Origin: Bacteroidales bacterium
GTDB taxonomy: Bacteria; Bacteroidota; Bacteroidia; Bacteroidales; VadinHA17
Direction of reading: 5' to 3'
Assembly (NCBI GenBank): GCA_025455395.1
Contig: JALOMO010000003.1
Coordinates: 1-52,663 of the forward strand
DNA length: 52,663 nt
Shown: positions 8,658 to 16,573 of the stretch, piece by piece
Layout of the letters: the number at the start of each line of letters is the position of its first letter
Numbering within the stretch: position 1 is the stretch's first letter
Notes under the pieces: model-generated
Told to the model about the DNA's origin: nothing
The model's database searches: none
Seen by the model: the letters and a program-made list of their open reading frames with translations, nothing else
Made by a program: the position numbers and the translations under genes

Positions 8658-10310
8658 CTATTCCCTCATATAAAGATATCGCTTGATGCTTTTCTTCGGT
8701 GTTTTTGCAAATTCCTCAGGATGTATCCTAAACTTTGTTACAGACATGTACTCCGGAAGGTGGTTGTTGACATCCTTGCGTATTGTTTCAAGTGCGCCGG
8801 GGAGCGTCTCCTCAGTAATGCCGTCCTTGTTTAGCTGCTCATAATCCGGAAATATGAGGCCCACAAGCTTATCTTCCTCTGAGATGACAACAGACTCTGT
8901 AACGTACCTGTAATTATTTATGAGTGTCTCTATCTCTTCAGGATAGATGTTTTTACCTGAGGGGCCAAGGAGCATGTTTTTACTTCTCCCCTTAATATAA
9001 ATATTGCCATCCTTGTCTATCACACCAAGGTCTCCTGTGTGAAGCCATCCTTCCTCATCTATGACTCCTTTTGTGGCAGCTTCGTTCTTGTAATAGCCGA
9101 GCATGACATTATCACCCCTGAGTATGATCTCGCCGACTATATTTTCCTGATCAGGAGAGTCGATCTTAACCTCAAGGGTGTCAACGGCTTTGCCTGACGC
9201 TCCAAGCTGGGTGGTATCCCATGACCGGTAACTGATGAGCGGCCCGCATTCCGTCATTCCATAGCCCACTGTGAATGGAAAGCCAATGGTTCTGAAGAAT
9301 TTCTCTGCGTCAGGGTTGAATTTGGCGGCACCAATCACAAGTTCCTTGAAACGGCCACCGAAAGTCTCAACAAGTTTCGCCCTTATCTTGTTATGAAGCA
9401 CCTTATTGACCCCCGGAACCATCAGCAGAGCTTTCATATGCGGCTTGCTTATAACCGGCAGAAGCTGCTTCTTGTATACCTTCTCTATCACCAGAGGAAC
9501 AGAAAGAATCAGTCTGGGCTTAATCTCCTTGAAAGCGGCCAGCAGTATCTGCGGTGAAGGGGTCTTTGTAAGAATTGTTATATGACAACCGTAGGTGAAC
9601 GGGAAAAGAAACTCAAAGGCACCCCCGAAAGTGTGTGCCAGCGGAAGAAATGACACTACCGGGTCACCCGGATTAAGAGGCATGTTTTGTTGCGCAAAAC
9701 GTATGTTGGCCGCCAGGCTTCTGTGAGGGACCATAACCCCTTTCGAAAACCCGGTTGTCCCTGAAGTATAACTTATGACAGCAAGCTGCTCATTATCCAC
9801 CCCTGAGTACCTGATATCCTCCGGCTTAAAGTCGGGGTAATCCTCTTTGAAACGCGCGCCAATGTTGCCGTAAATCTCACTGTGCTTAATGGTCCGGCTC
9901 ATTAATACCTCAAAATTGTCAATACTGATGACGCACATTATCTCCTTAATCTTATCTTCCTCCAGTGTCTCCCATATTTTGTCATCTACAAATAGGAGCT
10001 TTGAGTCAGAGTGATTAATGATATTATGCAGGTCATCGGGTCTGAAATCAGGAAGTATGGGTACGATAACTGCACCGTATGTCACCACTGACAGATATAT
10101 CGAGCACCAGTTTGCAGAGTTCCTGCCGACCATTGCTATCTTGTCACCCTCTTTTATCCCAAACTCCCGGAAAGCAATATGGTGCCTGCCTATTACTTCA
10201 GCTATCTCCTTGTATGTATAGCCTTTCTCACGGTAATTGGAGAGAGCTTCGATATTCCAGTTCTTCTTTATACTCTCTTCCACATAAGTGATAAATCTTT
10301 CCTTGATCAT
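8658..10310 (-). CDS. AMP-dependent long-chain acyl-CoA synthetase/ligase
   Basis: This 550-residue adenylate-forming enzyme would activate a carboxylic acid, probably a fatty acid, as acyl-AMP and then as acyl-CoA. The motifs are complete: P-loop SYTSGTTGFSKGVM, GYGMTECGP (A5), TGDLGVIDKDGNIYIKGRSKNM (A7/A8) and a C-terminal lysine region KTPKKSIKRYLY (A10). No signal peptide is present. It has its own likely promoter (10338-10367). Substrate chain length cannot be told, and members annotated as AMP-binding ligases can also serve o-succinylbenzoate or other acids. Confidence 0.87.
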   Translation of the reverse strand: MIKERFITYVEESIKKNWNIEALSNYREKGYTYKEIAEVIGRHHIAFREFGIKEGDKIAMVGRNSANWCSIYLSVVTYGAVIVPILPDFRPDDLHNIINHSDSKLLFVDDKIWETLEEDKIKEIMCVISIDNFEVLMSRTIKHSEIYGNIGARFKEDYPDFKPEDIRYSGVDNEQLAVISYTSGTTGFSKGVMVPHRSLAANIRFAQQNMPLNPGDPVVSFLPLAHTFGGAFEFLFPFTYGCHITILTKTPSPQILLAAFKEIKPRLILSVPLVIEKVYKKQLLPVISKPHMKALLMVPGVNKVLHNKIRAKLVETFGGRFKELVIGAAKFNPDAEKFFRTIGFPFTVGYGMTECGPLISYRSWDTTQLGASGKAVDTLEVKIDSPDQENIVGEIILRGDNVMLGYYKNEAATKGVIDEEGWLHTGDLGVIDKDGNIYIKGRSKNMLLGPSGKNIYPEEIETLINNYRYVTESVVISEEDKLVGLIFPDYEQLNKDGITEETLPGALETIRKDVNNHLPEYMSVTKFRIHPEEFAKTPKKSIKRYLYMRE

Positions 10311-10337
10311 GACTGTGGAGTTTTTAGTTTAGTAAAA

Positions 10338-10367
10338 CAAATTTAAACTTTTAAACGAATCCTGAAA
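10338..10367 (-). promoter_or_regulatory. probable promoter of the acyl-CoA ligase gene
   Basis: On the minus strand a -7 box TAAATTTG (10345-10338) fits TAnnTTTG exactly. A near-consensus -33 TTTC (10367-10364) lies 18 bases upstream. Transcription would start about 20 bases before the ATG at 10310. Confidence 0.5.
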
Positions 10368-10369
10368 GT

Positions 10370-10762
10370 TCAGAACCGGTAAAGCAGAAGGACAATTAAA
10401 ATCATCAGTATATTGATTGCCGCAAATATCAGGTTAAACCATACCCTCTTTGTGCTGAAGTGGGTGATCTTCCTTGCGAAGATGGCCACAGTGGGAACGA
10501 ATATCACCAGCAGGAAGACAAAGAATTCCGGTCCGTCAAAGACCTCGCTGAGTCCTCCTCCTGAGAGGCTGGCAAAATAAATCACAAGGAGTGTCACAAG
10601 AAGATAAAGGAGATAGCTGCCTTTCAGGGCGAGGGTTGAAAGAGGCCTCGAGTGGTGAAGTCTGTGGGGCTTCAGATAGGCATAGGCAATAGAAAAAACA
10701 ATAAGCACAAAAAGGGCTCCTATGATATAATTGAACATCTCCGGGAAACTGTACTTCTCCAT
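10370..10762 (-). CDS. small four-helix membrane protein, function unknown
   Basis: This 130-residue inner-membrane protein has four predicted hydrophobic helices (about 10-28, 48-66, 80-98, 108-128) joined by short loops. A basic, His-rich first loop reads KPHRLHHSRPL. I do not recognise the family. It starts 10 bases after the stop of a ROK kinase gene and is followed 59 bases later by the acyl-CoA ligase, so it may be the last gene of the sugar operon. No enzyme motif is visible. Confidence 0.7.
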   Translation of the reverse strand: MEKYSFPEMFNYIIGALFVLIVFSIAYAYLKPHRLHHSRPLSTLALKGSYLLYLLVTLLVIYFASLSGGGLSEVFDGPEFFVFLLVIFVPTVAIFARKITHFSTKRVWFNLIFAAINILMILIVLLLYRF

Positions 10763-10772
10763 TGACCTGTTC

Positions 10773-11756
10773 CTATCTCATTTTTTCAGCGTCAGACCAA
10801 ATAAGTGAGCTTGCGCCGAGGACTGCAGCATTCTGGGTGCTAAGCTCCGAGGGGAGCAGCTTTACCTTGTCGCGGTAGATATGGAGCAGGTTTTTCTCCA
10901 TATGCTCTTTTGCCGGCTCGAAGATCAGTTCCTTGGCAAGAGCCAGCCCGCCGAAAAGAAATATTGCTTCCGGATTGGTGTGGGCAACCACGTCGGCAAG
11001 CTTGAAGCCGAGCATTGCGCCTGTATGTTCAAACGCCTCAAGCGCTATCGGGTCACCACGCAGTGCAGCTTCATAGACCTTCCGTGAGTCAAGCTCATCA
11101 AAACTGTAGCTGCGCAACTCGCTCTTCTCAAGCTTGTCAGCAAGTATCTTAAGTACGGTGCGCTTCAGCCCCGTGGCCGATACATATGTCTCAAGACATC
11201 CTTTGCGCCCGCAGCCGCAGTCACGGTTTGACTGCCCCGGCCTGATGACTGTATGACCTATCTCCCCAGCAAAGCCATCATGCCCATAGACAAGCTTGCC
11301 GTCTACGACGAACCCGCTGCCCAGACCGGTACCGAGGGTGATAACCACAAAGTTCTTCATCCCCTTGGCACCACCATAGATCATCTCCCCGACAGCAGCT
11401 GCATTGGCATCATTGGTAACGAGAACAGGCAGTGATGTATGCCTTGAAAATATTTGCGCCAAGGGTATTATGCCTTTCCATGGAAGGTCTGCCGGGTATT
11501 CAATCGTGCCCTTGTTGATGTTTCCCATCGGTGCACCGATCCCATATCCAAGAATCTCAACCGGTTTACCGACCCTTGCCTGGGTAAGCATGATCTTCTC
11601 ATATAGCGCTGCTACAAAAACTTCGGGTTCATCATAATGTGTCGTAACAAGACTATCCTCGGCAAGAATCCTTCCGATTCTGTTAACAATGCCAAAGACA
11701 GTATTGGTACCTCCAATGTCGATGCCTACAACAACCTGTTCTTTTTTCATGGGCAT
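10773..11756 (-). CDS. ROK family sugar kinase, copy 1
   Basis: This 327-residue ROK-family protein is likely a glucokinase or N-acetylhexosamine kinase in the cytosol. It has the ATP-binding phosphate motif GIDIGGTNTVFG near the N-terminus, sugar-contact motif TNDANAAAVGE, GTGLGSGFVVDG, and the zinc motif GH(x)CGCGRKGCLETY. No helix-turn-helix precedes it, so it is a kinase and not a ROK repressor. It follows the SIS gene by 86 bases, and that gap carries an inverted repeat and a weak -7 box. It is clearly related to the second ROK protein at 15609-16562. Its sugar is inferred from context as an aminosugar or glucose. Confidence 0.85.
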   Translation of the reverse strand: MPMKKEQVVVGIDIGGTNTVFGIVNRIGRILAEDSLVTTHYDEPEVFVAALYEKIMLTQARVGKPVEILGYGIGAPMGNINKGTIEYPADLPWKGIIPLAQIFSRHTSLPVLVTNDANAAAVGEMIYGGAKGMKNFVVITLGTGLGSGFVVDGKLVYGHDGFAGEIGHTVIRPGQSNRDCGCGRKGCLETYVSATGLKRTVLKILADKLEKSELRSYSFDELDSRKVYEAALRGDPIALEAFEHTGAMLGFKLADVVAHTNPEAIFLFGGLALAKELIFEPAKEHMEKNLLHIYRDKVKLLPSELSTQNAAVLGASSLIWSDAEKMR

Positions 11757-11764
11757 AGAATAGT

Positions 11765-11797
11765 TTAAACTAAACGTAAATATAATGTTTAGATTAA
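11765..11797. promoter_or_regulatory. 11-bp inverted repeat, operator-like
   Basis: The left arm TTAAACTAAAC (11765-11775) and the right arm GTTTAGATTAA (11787-11797) are reverse complements with one mismatch, separated by 11 bases. A TATATTTA box (minus strand, 11784-11777) lies between the arms, so a protein bound here would cover a possible promoter of the ROK gene. The left arm also overlaps the 12-base palindrome TAGTTTAAACTA. Confidence 0.4.
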
Positions 11798-11842
11798 CCC
11801 GTTGAAAAAAAATGTCAGTTCCGGTGCTCTCTTCAGCACTAA

Positions 11843-12859
11843 TTATCCGGGGAGATATTCATTCCCTACCTTTCTGGCCCTTACGGGATGATCCAGGTCA
11901 ACACCGAGGGCTATCCCCGTTTCAACAAGCAGGTTCCATCCTGCTGCAAGCTGAATATAAGGGGATGAGCTAAGACCTCCTGGTATTAACAGAGTCGGAA
12001 AACGTGTTGGTCTTGCAGATATTGCAATGACAGTCATTCCCACGCCCTTAACCAGAATATCATAAAACTTCTCCTCCTCTTCCTCAAACGGATCTGCCCA
12101 GATGAGAACCTCATCCGGATTCATTACCTCTTCTATCCCGTGGGCAGCATATGTGCCTTCAAGGAAGTCGGACCGTTTGCGTGTTATCTCATTCGTCTTC
12201 AATGCAAGCTCTTCAGCTACACCGTCATTCTTCCCTGCAAACCAGATGACAGGTGCAGCAACAAGCCTGCTTACTATTTTTTGATCTATTTCAATCCTCA
12301 GGGCTTTTTCAAATCCTTCAGCCAGAGCTGACAGGGATGTCATGGGCTCTCCCCAAAGGATGTGCTGAATGGCGTCATAGAATAGTGCCTGTTCAACTAC
12401 TGACTTCGTAGCTGCGACGGCATTCTCCTTGCCGCATGTGAGGAGATGTGTCATGTGTGCCACATCACAGAGGGGAGTCCCGGCATTAGCTGTCAGTCCC
12501 AGAAGAGTATCATGACCCTTATCCCTTAGAGAGACCATCAGCCGCATAATCTCCTTTGTCTTGCCTGAGTTCGATGCTCCAAAGACAGCATAATCATCTA
12601 AATTGTACTCTATAGCCTGAGTTGATCCTTCCGTCATGACAGGAAAACGGCATCCCCTGACCATGCGGGCATACATAGCCCTCTTTGCCGGAAAGATGCG
12701 GCTGCTGCCCTCGCCGGTCAGGAAGATTCCTTCCTTACGTTTCACAGCATCAGCGAAGGGCGCCACTGCTTTACTATCGAATCCGGAGATCACCTGTGGT
12801 GTCTCCATCATCTCCCTCACAAGGGCAAAACGATTGTACCTGTTGTCGTTTAGATTCAT
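11843..12859 (-). CDS. SIS-domain aminosugar-phosphate isomerase/deaminase-like protein
   Basis: This 338-residue protein has two SIS folds, like the isomerase half of GlmS. Phosphosugar-binding motifs are GASNSGKTKEI and, in the second part, EGTYAAHGIEEVM, which resembles the HG-containing GlmS/GlmD active-site segment. AATKSVVEQAL matches the family ATK motif. It lacks a glutaminase domain, so it cannot make glucosamine-6-phosphate from glutamine. The deaminating direction (glucosamine-6-P to fructose-6-P) or a ketose/aldose isomerisation is more likely. It lies between a PIG-L deacetylase and a ROK kinase, which supports aminosugar breakdown. AgaS-like activity is an alternative. Confidence 0.78.
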   Translation of the reverse strand: MNLNDNRYNRFALVREMMETPQVISGFDSKAVAPFADAVKRKEGIFLTGEGSSRIFPAKRAMYARMVRGCRFPVMTEGSTQAIEYNLDDYAVFGASNSGKTKEIMRLMVSLRDKGHDTLLGLTANAGTPLCDVAHMTHLLTCGKENAVAATKSVVEQALFYDAIQHILWGEPMTSLSALAEGFEKALRIEIDQKIVSRLVAAPVIWFAGKNDGVAEELALKTNEITRKRSDFLEGTYAAHGIEEVMNPDEVLIWADPFEEEEEKFYDILVKGVGMTVIAISARPTRFPTLLIPGGLSSSPYIQLAAGWNLLVETGIALGVDLDHPVRARKVGNEYLPG

Positions 12860-12870
12860 GACGGTATGTT

Positions 12871-13638
12871 TTATTGTTTCACAATGAACTTGCTGAGATC
12901 ACGCTGAACCTGTGGGTCTTTCTGGAATCCGCCACCAAGGTGCTGCCAGTATACCTCGGCATAATCAACGCCAACCATTCGGCCATAACTGCGGTTACCC
13001 TCCAGGACATATCCGAAGAAATCATCAATACGGTGCATGTGCTTCATCAGTTCAAGCTGCGAAACATGCTTGCCAAGCATCTCAATCTTGGTGCTGACCA
13101 CACTGGTGACATCGACAAAGAAGTGAGGCGGGGTCAGCTGTGCACCTATCGGGTCACTGAGAGTCAGGGGAGAAGAATGATATAAAAGAGGAGTGACTTC
13201 AAGCGGCTTCTCAGTCACAGGAACCGGATCAAGTGAAGCGACCATGGCTGCTGCCTCAACGATTGCTGCAGTAGCCCTGTGGTCAGGGTGATAGTCGTTC
13301 GGCAGATGAGTGAATACAACACCCGCCCTTACCTTACGAAGAAGTGATATTGTCTTTAGTCTCATCTCTCTGGTATCGTATAGAGAGCCGTCAATTCCGC
13401 CAAGACAATAATACTCTGCATCCAGGACAGCAGCAGCAGCTTTTGCCTCTTCGAACCTGACACGCGCTGTCTCCTCCATGCTCATATTGCACCCTCCCAG
13501 GTCACCGCCTGTCATAGTAGCTATCACAATCGTATACCCTTTTTCATGAAGCAGCTTCAGCACTCCTGCATTCCACGCCTCTGCATCATCAGGATGTGCA
13601 TTGATTGAAAGCACAACCTTGTTAAACTCTGTTGCCAT
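12871..13638 (-). CDS. PIG-L/LmbE family N-deacetylase
   Basis: This 255-residue zinc-dependent deacetylase of the LmbE/PIG-L family is predicted to remove acetyl from an N-acetylated aminosugar. The metal motif reads INAHPDDAEAW, where the family usually has HPDDE. The third zinc ligand region is FTHLPNDYHPDHRATA. No signal peptide is visible, so it works in the cytosol. It is placed 12 bases after the PFK gene and 11 before the SIS gene. In that setting GlcNAc-6-phosphate or a related phosphosugar is the likely substrate, taking the place of NagA. Bacillithiol or mycothiol-type functions share this fold and cannot be excluded. Confidence 0.8.
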   Translation of the reverse strand: MATEFNKVVLSINAHPDDAEAWNAGVLKLLHEKGYTIVIATMTGGDLGGCNMSMEETARVRFEEAKAAAAVLDAEYYCLGGIDGSLYDTREMRLKTISLLRKVRAGVVFTHLPNDYHPDHRATAAIVEAAAMVASLDPVPVTEKPLEVTPLLYHSSPLTLSDPIGAQLTPPHFFVDVTSVVSTKIEMLGKHVSQLELMKHMHRIDDFFGYVLEGNRSYGRMVGVDYAEVYWQHLGGGFQKDPQVQRDLSKFIVKQ

Positions 13639-13650
13639 TACAATTTCCTC

Positions 13651-14856
13651 CTATTTCTTTACCATTATCTTTTCAAGCTGCACAAAATCAGGCAATTCAC
13701 CGGTCAGGGGCTTCATATATTCCATGAAGGCATCAGAGACAAAATTGCCCTCCCCGTTGAAATATTCCTCCGGCATCGGTCTGGCTGCAACAGCCACATC
13801 ATTCAACGGCACCTTTCCGTAAGTAACAGTGTAAGGATTGTCAGACATCCTGACTATTGTTACCATATATCCCGATTCTCCTCTCACGGCCAGTTCTACA
13901 GCACGGATACCGCACTGGTATGCCTCCTCGCGGTCAACAGCGAGCGATCTGACAAAGTCGCTCATAATGAGTGACTCAGTTATCTGAAACTCTCCCCTGA
14001 GTCCGAACCTTGATGTTATCATCCGGTGTAGGTTCAGCCCCACGCTTGCACCCCCCATAGCCCCGAACTCGGTATTGCTGAACTTGTCCTTCACGACAGA
14101 GGCACTCACGGGAGTACCATCGGCAAACTTAAGTCCCTCGCCACAGACAACGGAAACCCATCCGTAGCGCTTAAGACAACTATCGACATCATCCAGGAAT
14201 TTCTCCGTTACGAAGTGATGCTCAGGAGTGTATATCAGGTGGGGAGCATCATCCTCCTCTTTTCTGGCCATGGCCGTTGCTGCTGCCAGCCACCCGGCAT
14301 CACGGCCGATGGTCTGATAAACAACAAACTGATCAACCTTTTTCATGTCACGGGCAAGAAATCCGGCCTGCATGACATTGAGAGTGTTCGACCAGGCAGC
14401 TGAGGCAAAGCCCGGAGTGTGATCCGTCCCGAAGAGATCATTGTCAACAGTCTTGGGTATTCCCATACCAACAAGTTCATAACCCTCCTTCCTGCAATAT
14501 GCCTCCACCCTGTTGATGGTATCCATTGTATCATTTCCTCCGATCAGGAAGAAAAATCGGATATCATATTTTTTAAGAACATTCAGTATCTGTGGTAAAT
14601 TTTCCTCTTTCACTTTATGGCGCGATGAACCAAGGGCAGATGATGGGGTATGACGCAACCCGCTTATGATGCGTTCAGGCTGTGCACCAAGGTCATAGAG
14701 CCATTCATTCATAAGGCCTTCGATACCATAATTCAGTCCATAGATACTGTTGATGGCTGACGAAGCCTTTGCAGCAGTGATGACACCTGCAAGACTCGAA
14801 TTAATGACTGATGTCGGGCCGCCAGACTGCCCTATAACTGCATTTCCTTTAATCAT
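13651..14856 (-). CDS. 6-phosphofructokinase (group III-like, PPi or ATP type)
   Basis: This enzyme phosphorylates fructose-6-phosphate to the 1,6-bisphosphate. It is 401 residues from the ATG at 14856; a TTG two codons upstream is also in frame but less likely. Motifs are GQSGGPTSVINSSLAG at the N-terminus, GGNDTMDT where ATP-PFKs have GGDGS and many PPi enzymes GGDDS, and GIPKTVDNDL. The GGND form makes the phosphoryl donor uncertain. It sits between the CBM9-like gene and the PIG-L gene and would take the fructose-6-phosphate made by the pathway into glycolysis. Confidence 0.85.
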   Translation of the reverse strand: MIKGNAVIGQSGGPTSVINSSLAGVITAAKASSAINSIYGLNYGIEGLMNEWLYDLGAQPERIISGLRHTPSSALGSSRHKVKEENLPQILNVLKKYDIRFFFLIGGNDTMDTINRVEAYCRKEGYELVGMGIPKTVDNDLFGTDHTPGFASAAWSNTLNVMQAGFLARDMKKVDQFVVYQTIGRDAGWLAAATAMARKEEDDAPHLIYTPEHHFVTEKFLDDVDSCLKRYGWVSVVCGEGLKFADGTPVSASVVKDKFSNTEFGAMGGASVGLNLHRMITSRFGLRGEFQITESLIMSDFVRSLAVDREEAYQCGIRAVELAVRGESGYMVTIVRMSDNPYTVTYGKVPLNDVAVAARPMPEEYFNGEGNFVSDAFMEYMKPLTGELPDFVQLEKIMVKK

Positions 14857-14877
14857 AGCCAATATATTTTTCAGTGC

Positions 14878-15531
14878 CTAAACAAACTTCAGTATGCCGA
14901 AGTATTCGGGTCTGTGATAATCAGGTCTCTCCGTACCAACAGGGTTCCATGTTACAAAATGTGGATTGCTCAGCTTGTCACCACATTTGTAAAAATTGGC
15001 CCTGAAACTCTTTCCCTTCAGACTCTCTACCTTATGATGGAAAAATGTCTCAAGTGGTATCGCAACCGTGATTGACCAAAGCATATCTCCGCTTCTCTCC
15101 CCGAAAGGCTCCTTTCCCATGCTTGTCAGCCGGCGGATGCCATCAACAATGGCGGCATCAGCCCGTGCGCTGTCATGCCTCCCGTGACCTGAACCCATGA
15201 GGGCAGTACCAATAGGATTAAACTCAAGGTTATAGTACAACCCGTCGTCTGACGGTGAAACAAAAAACTCAACACAGGAGTCTTCACAGACCATCTCATT
15301 GGTCTTGCTCTTCTCGGCTTTCACATTTGACTCCCTGACATAGTACTTTATGTAAATCTCACGCTCTCCCCAGGCTATGTTAAAACGCACAGCAGGCCTG
15401 TAAGAGAACTCCTTCCAGTTAACCGTATCAATGGCATGGCCCTCGCCAAGCTCATCAAGCATGGCAGATACGTCAGCCATTGACGGAAAAATATCTTCGG
15501 TATTCAGTTTTCTGACTTCAACGGTTTTCAT
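14878..15531 (-). CDS. CBM9-like carbohydrate-binding domain protein
   Basis: This 217-residue protein consists mostly of one CBM9-like beta-sandwich (motifs CEDSCVEFFVSP, YYNLEFNPIGT and SFRANFYKCGDKLSNPHFVTWNPVG near the C-terminus). Known relatives bind sugars and are usually secreted or joined to a glycosidase. Here no signal peptide, lipobox or catalytic domain is seen, so it would stay in the cytosol or be exported by an unknown route. It is the first gene behind a strong internal promoter (15576-15607) and is followed 21 bases later by PFK. Its role in the operon is unknown. Confidence 0.72.
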   Translation of the reverse strand: MKTVEVRKLNTEDIFPSMADVSAMLDELGEGHAIDTVNWKEFSYRPAVRFNIAWGEREIYIKYYVRESNVKAEKSKTNEMVCEDSCVEFFVSPSDDGLYYNLEFNPIGTALMGSGHGRHDSARADAAIVDGIRRLTSMGKEPFGERSGDMLWSITVAIPLETFFHHKVESLKGKSFRANFYKCGDKLSNPHFVTWNPVGTERPDYHRPEYFGILKFV

Positions 15532-15575
15532 CTCGGTTGGTTTTGCTTACTTCTGAACAAAGAGAACCAATATGG

Positions 15576-15607
15576 CAAAGTTATCACATATGAACAAAGC
15601 CAGCAAA
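15576..15607 (-). promoter_or_regulatory. strong Bacteroidota-type promoter before the CBM9/PFK/PIG-L/SIS genes
   Basis: On the minus strand, -33 TTTG (15607-15604) and -7 TAACTTTG (15583-15576) match the consensus TTTG...TAnnTTTG exactly with a 20-base spacer. Transcription would begin near 15569, giving a leader of about 38 bases for the CBM9-like gene. It would allow the downstream sugar genes to be expressed apart from GH125 and ROK-2. Confidence 0.62.
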
Positions 15608-15608
15608 T

Positions 15609-16562
15609 TTATTTCATCTCTTTCCAGATGAGTGCTGAGGCGCCGAGTATGGCAGCATTGGCTTCAGGGAGACCTGACGGTTCAATTGTGAATGTGCCCC
15701 TGAAAACCGGTTGCACAAGCTCATCAGCATATTTTCTGACAGGTCCGATAAGTGCTTCTCCCGCTTTTGCCAGCCCGCCGAACAGGAATATTGTTTCCGG
15801 GCTTGAGAAGATGACAGCGTTGGCTATTCCGAGTGCTATCATCCGTGCTGTCTGGTCAAGGGCTTCCAGGGCTATCAGGTCACCGGCAGCAGCAGCCTCT
15901 GCGACTCTTCTTGAGGTTATGTCAGTACTTTTAAGGTCACGCAGTGCGCTTGGGTCACGCCTGTCACTCAGCAGTGCAAGTACTGTCCTCACAAGGCCTG
16001 TTGCCGAGGCATAGGTCTCCAGGCATCCTCGCCGTCCGCAACCACATACCCTGCCACCTTCGGCAACAGTCATGTGTCCAAGCTCGCCGGCAAAACCGGT
16101 GTGTCCGTAGACCACCTCCCCATCAACAACAAAACCGCTGCCAAGGCCGGTGCCGAGAGTTAAAATTATAAAGTGTTTCATCCCTTTTGCGCCTCCGAAA
16201 AGCAACTCGCCGAGAGCAGCTGCATTGGCATCGTTCGTGATCCTGGTCCTGAGCCCCGTTCGACGCTCTGTCAGTTTAACAAGAGGTATAATGCCCTTCC
16301 ATCTGAGGTTGGGTGCCAGTTCAATTGTACCTTTATTGTAATTGGCATTCGGAGCACCAATTCCTATGCCTGCAATACTCGTATCTTTAAGCCTGGATAA
16401 CATGCTCTTGAGCTTTTCATCGAGAGCGATGACAAAATCGTCCGCAAATGCATAATCGGGTGTTGAGAGCCGCTCCTCAGCAATTATTTTACCTTCAGAA
16501 TCTACAAAGCCGATGATGGTATTGGTCCCTCCAATATCTACCCCTGCAACTATATCTTTCAT
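15609..16562 (-). CDS. ROK family sugar kinase, copy 2
   Basis: This 317-residue ROK kinase is paralogous to the one at 10773-11756. It has GVDIGGTNTIIGFVDSEG, TNDANAAALGELLFGGAKG, TLGTGLGSGFVVDGE and the zinc motif GH(x)VCGCGRRGCLETYASATG. No DNA-binding domain is present. It lies 11 bases after the GH125 mannosidase gene, so mannose or another hexose freed from mannosides is a likely substrate. The two ROK proteins differ enough to suggest separate sugars. Confidence 0.85.
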   Translation of the reverse strand: MKDIVAGVDIGGTNTIIGFVDSEGKIIAEERLSTPDYAFADDFVIALDEKLKSMLSRLKDTSIAGIGIGAPNANYNKGTIELAPNLRWKGIIPLVKLTERRTGLRTRITNDANAAALGELLFGGAKGMKHFIILTLGTGLGSGFVVDGEVVYGHTGFAGELGHMTVAEGGRVCGCGRRGCLETYASATGLVRTVLALLSDRRDPSALRDLKSTDITSRRVAEAAAAGDLIALEALDQTARMIALGIANAVIFSSPETIFLFGGLAKAGEALIGPVRKYADELVQPVFRGTFTIEPSGLPEANAAILGASALIWKEMK

Positions 16563-16573
16563 AATATCTCTGT

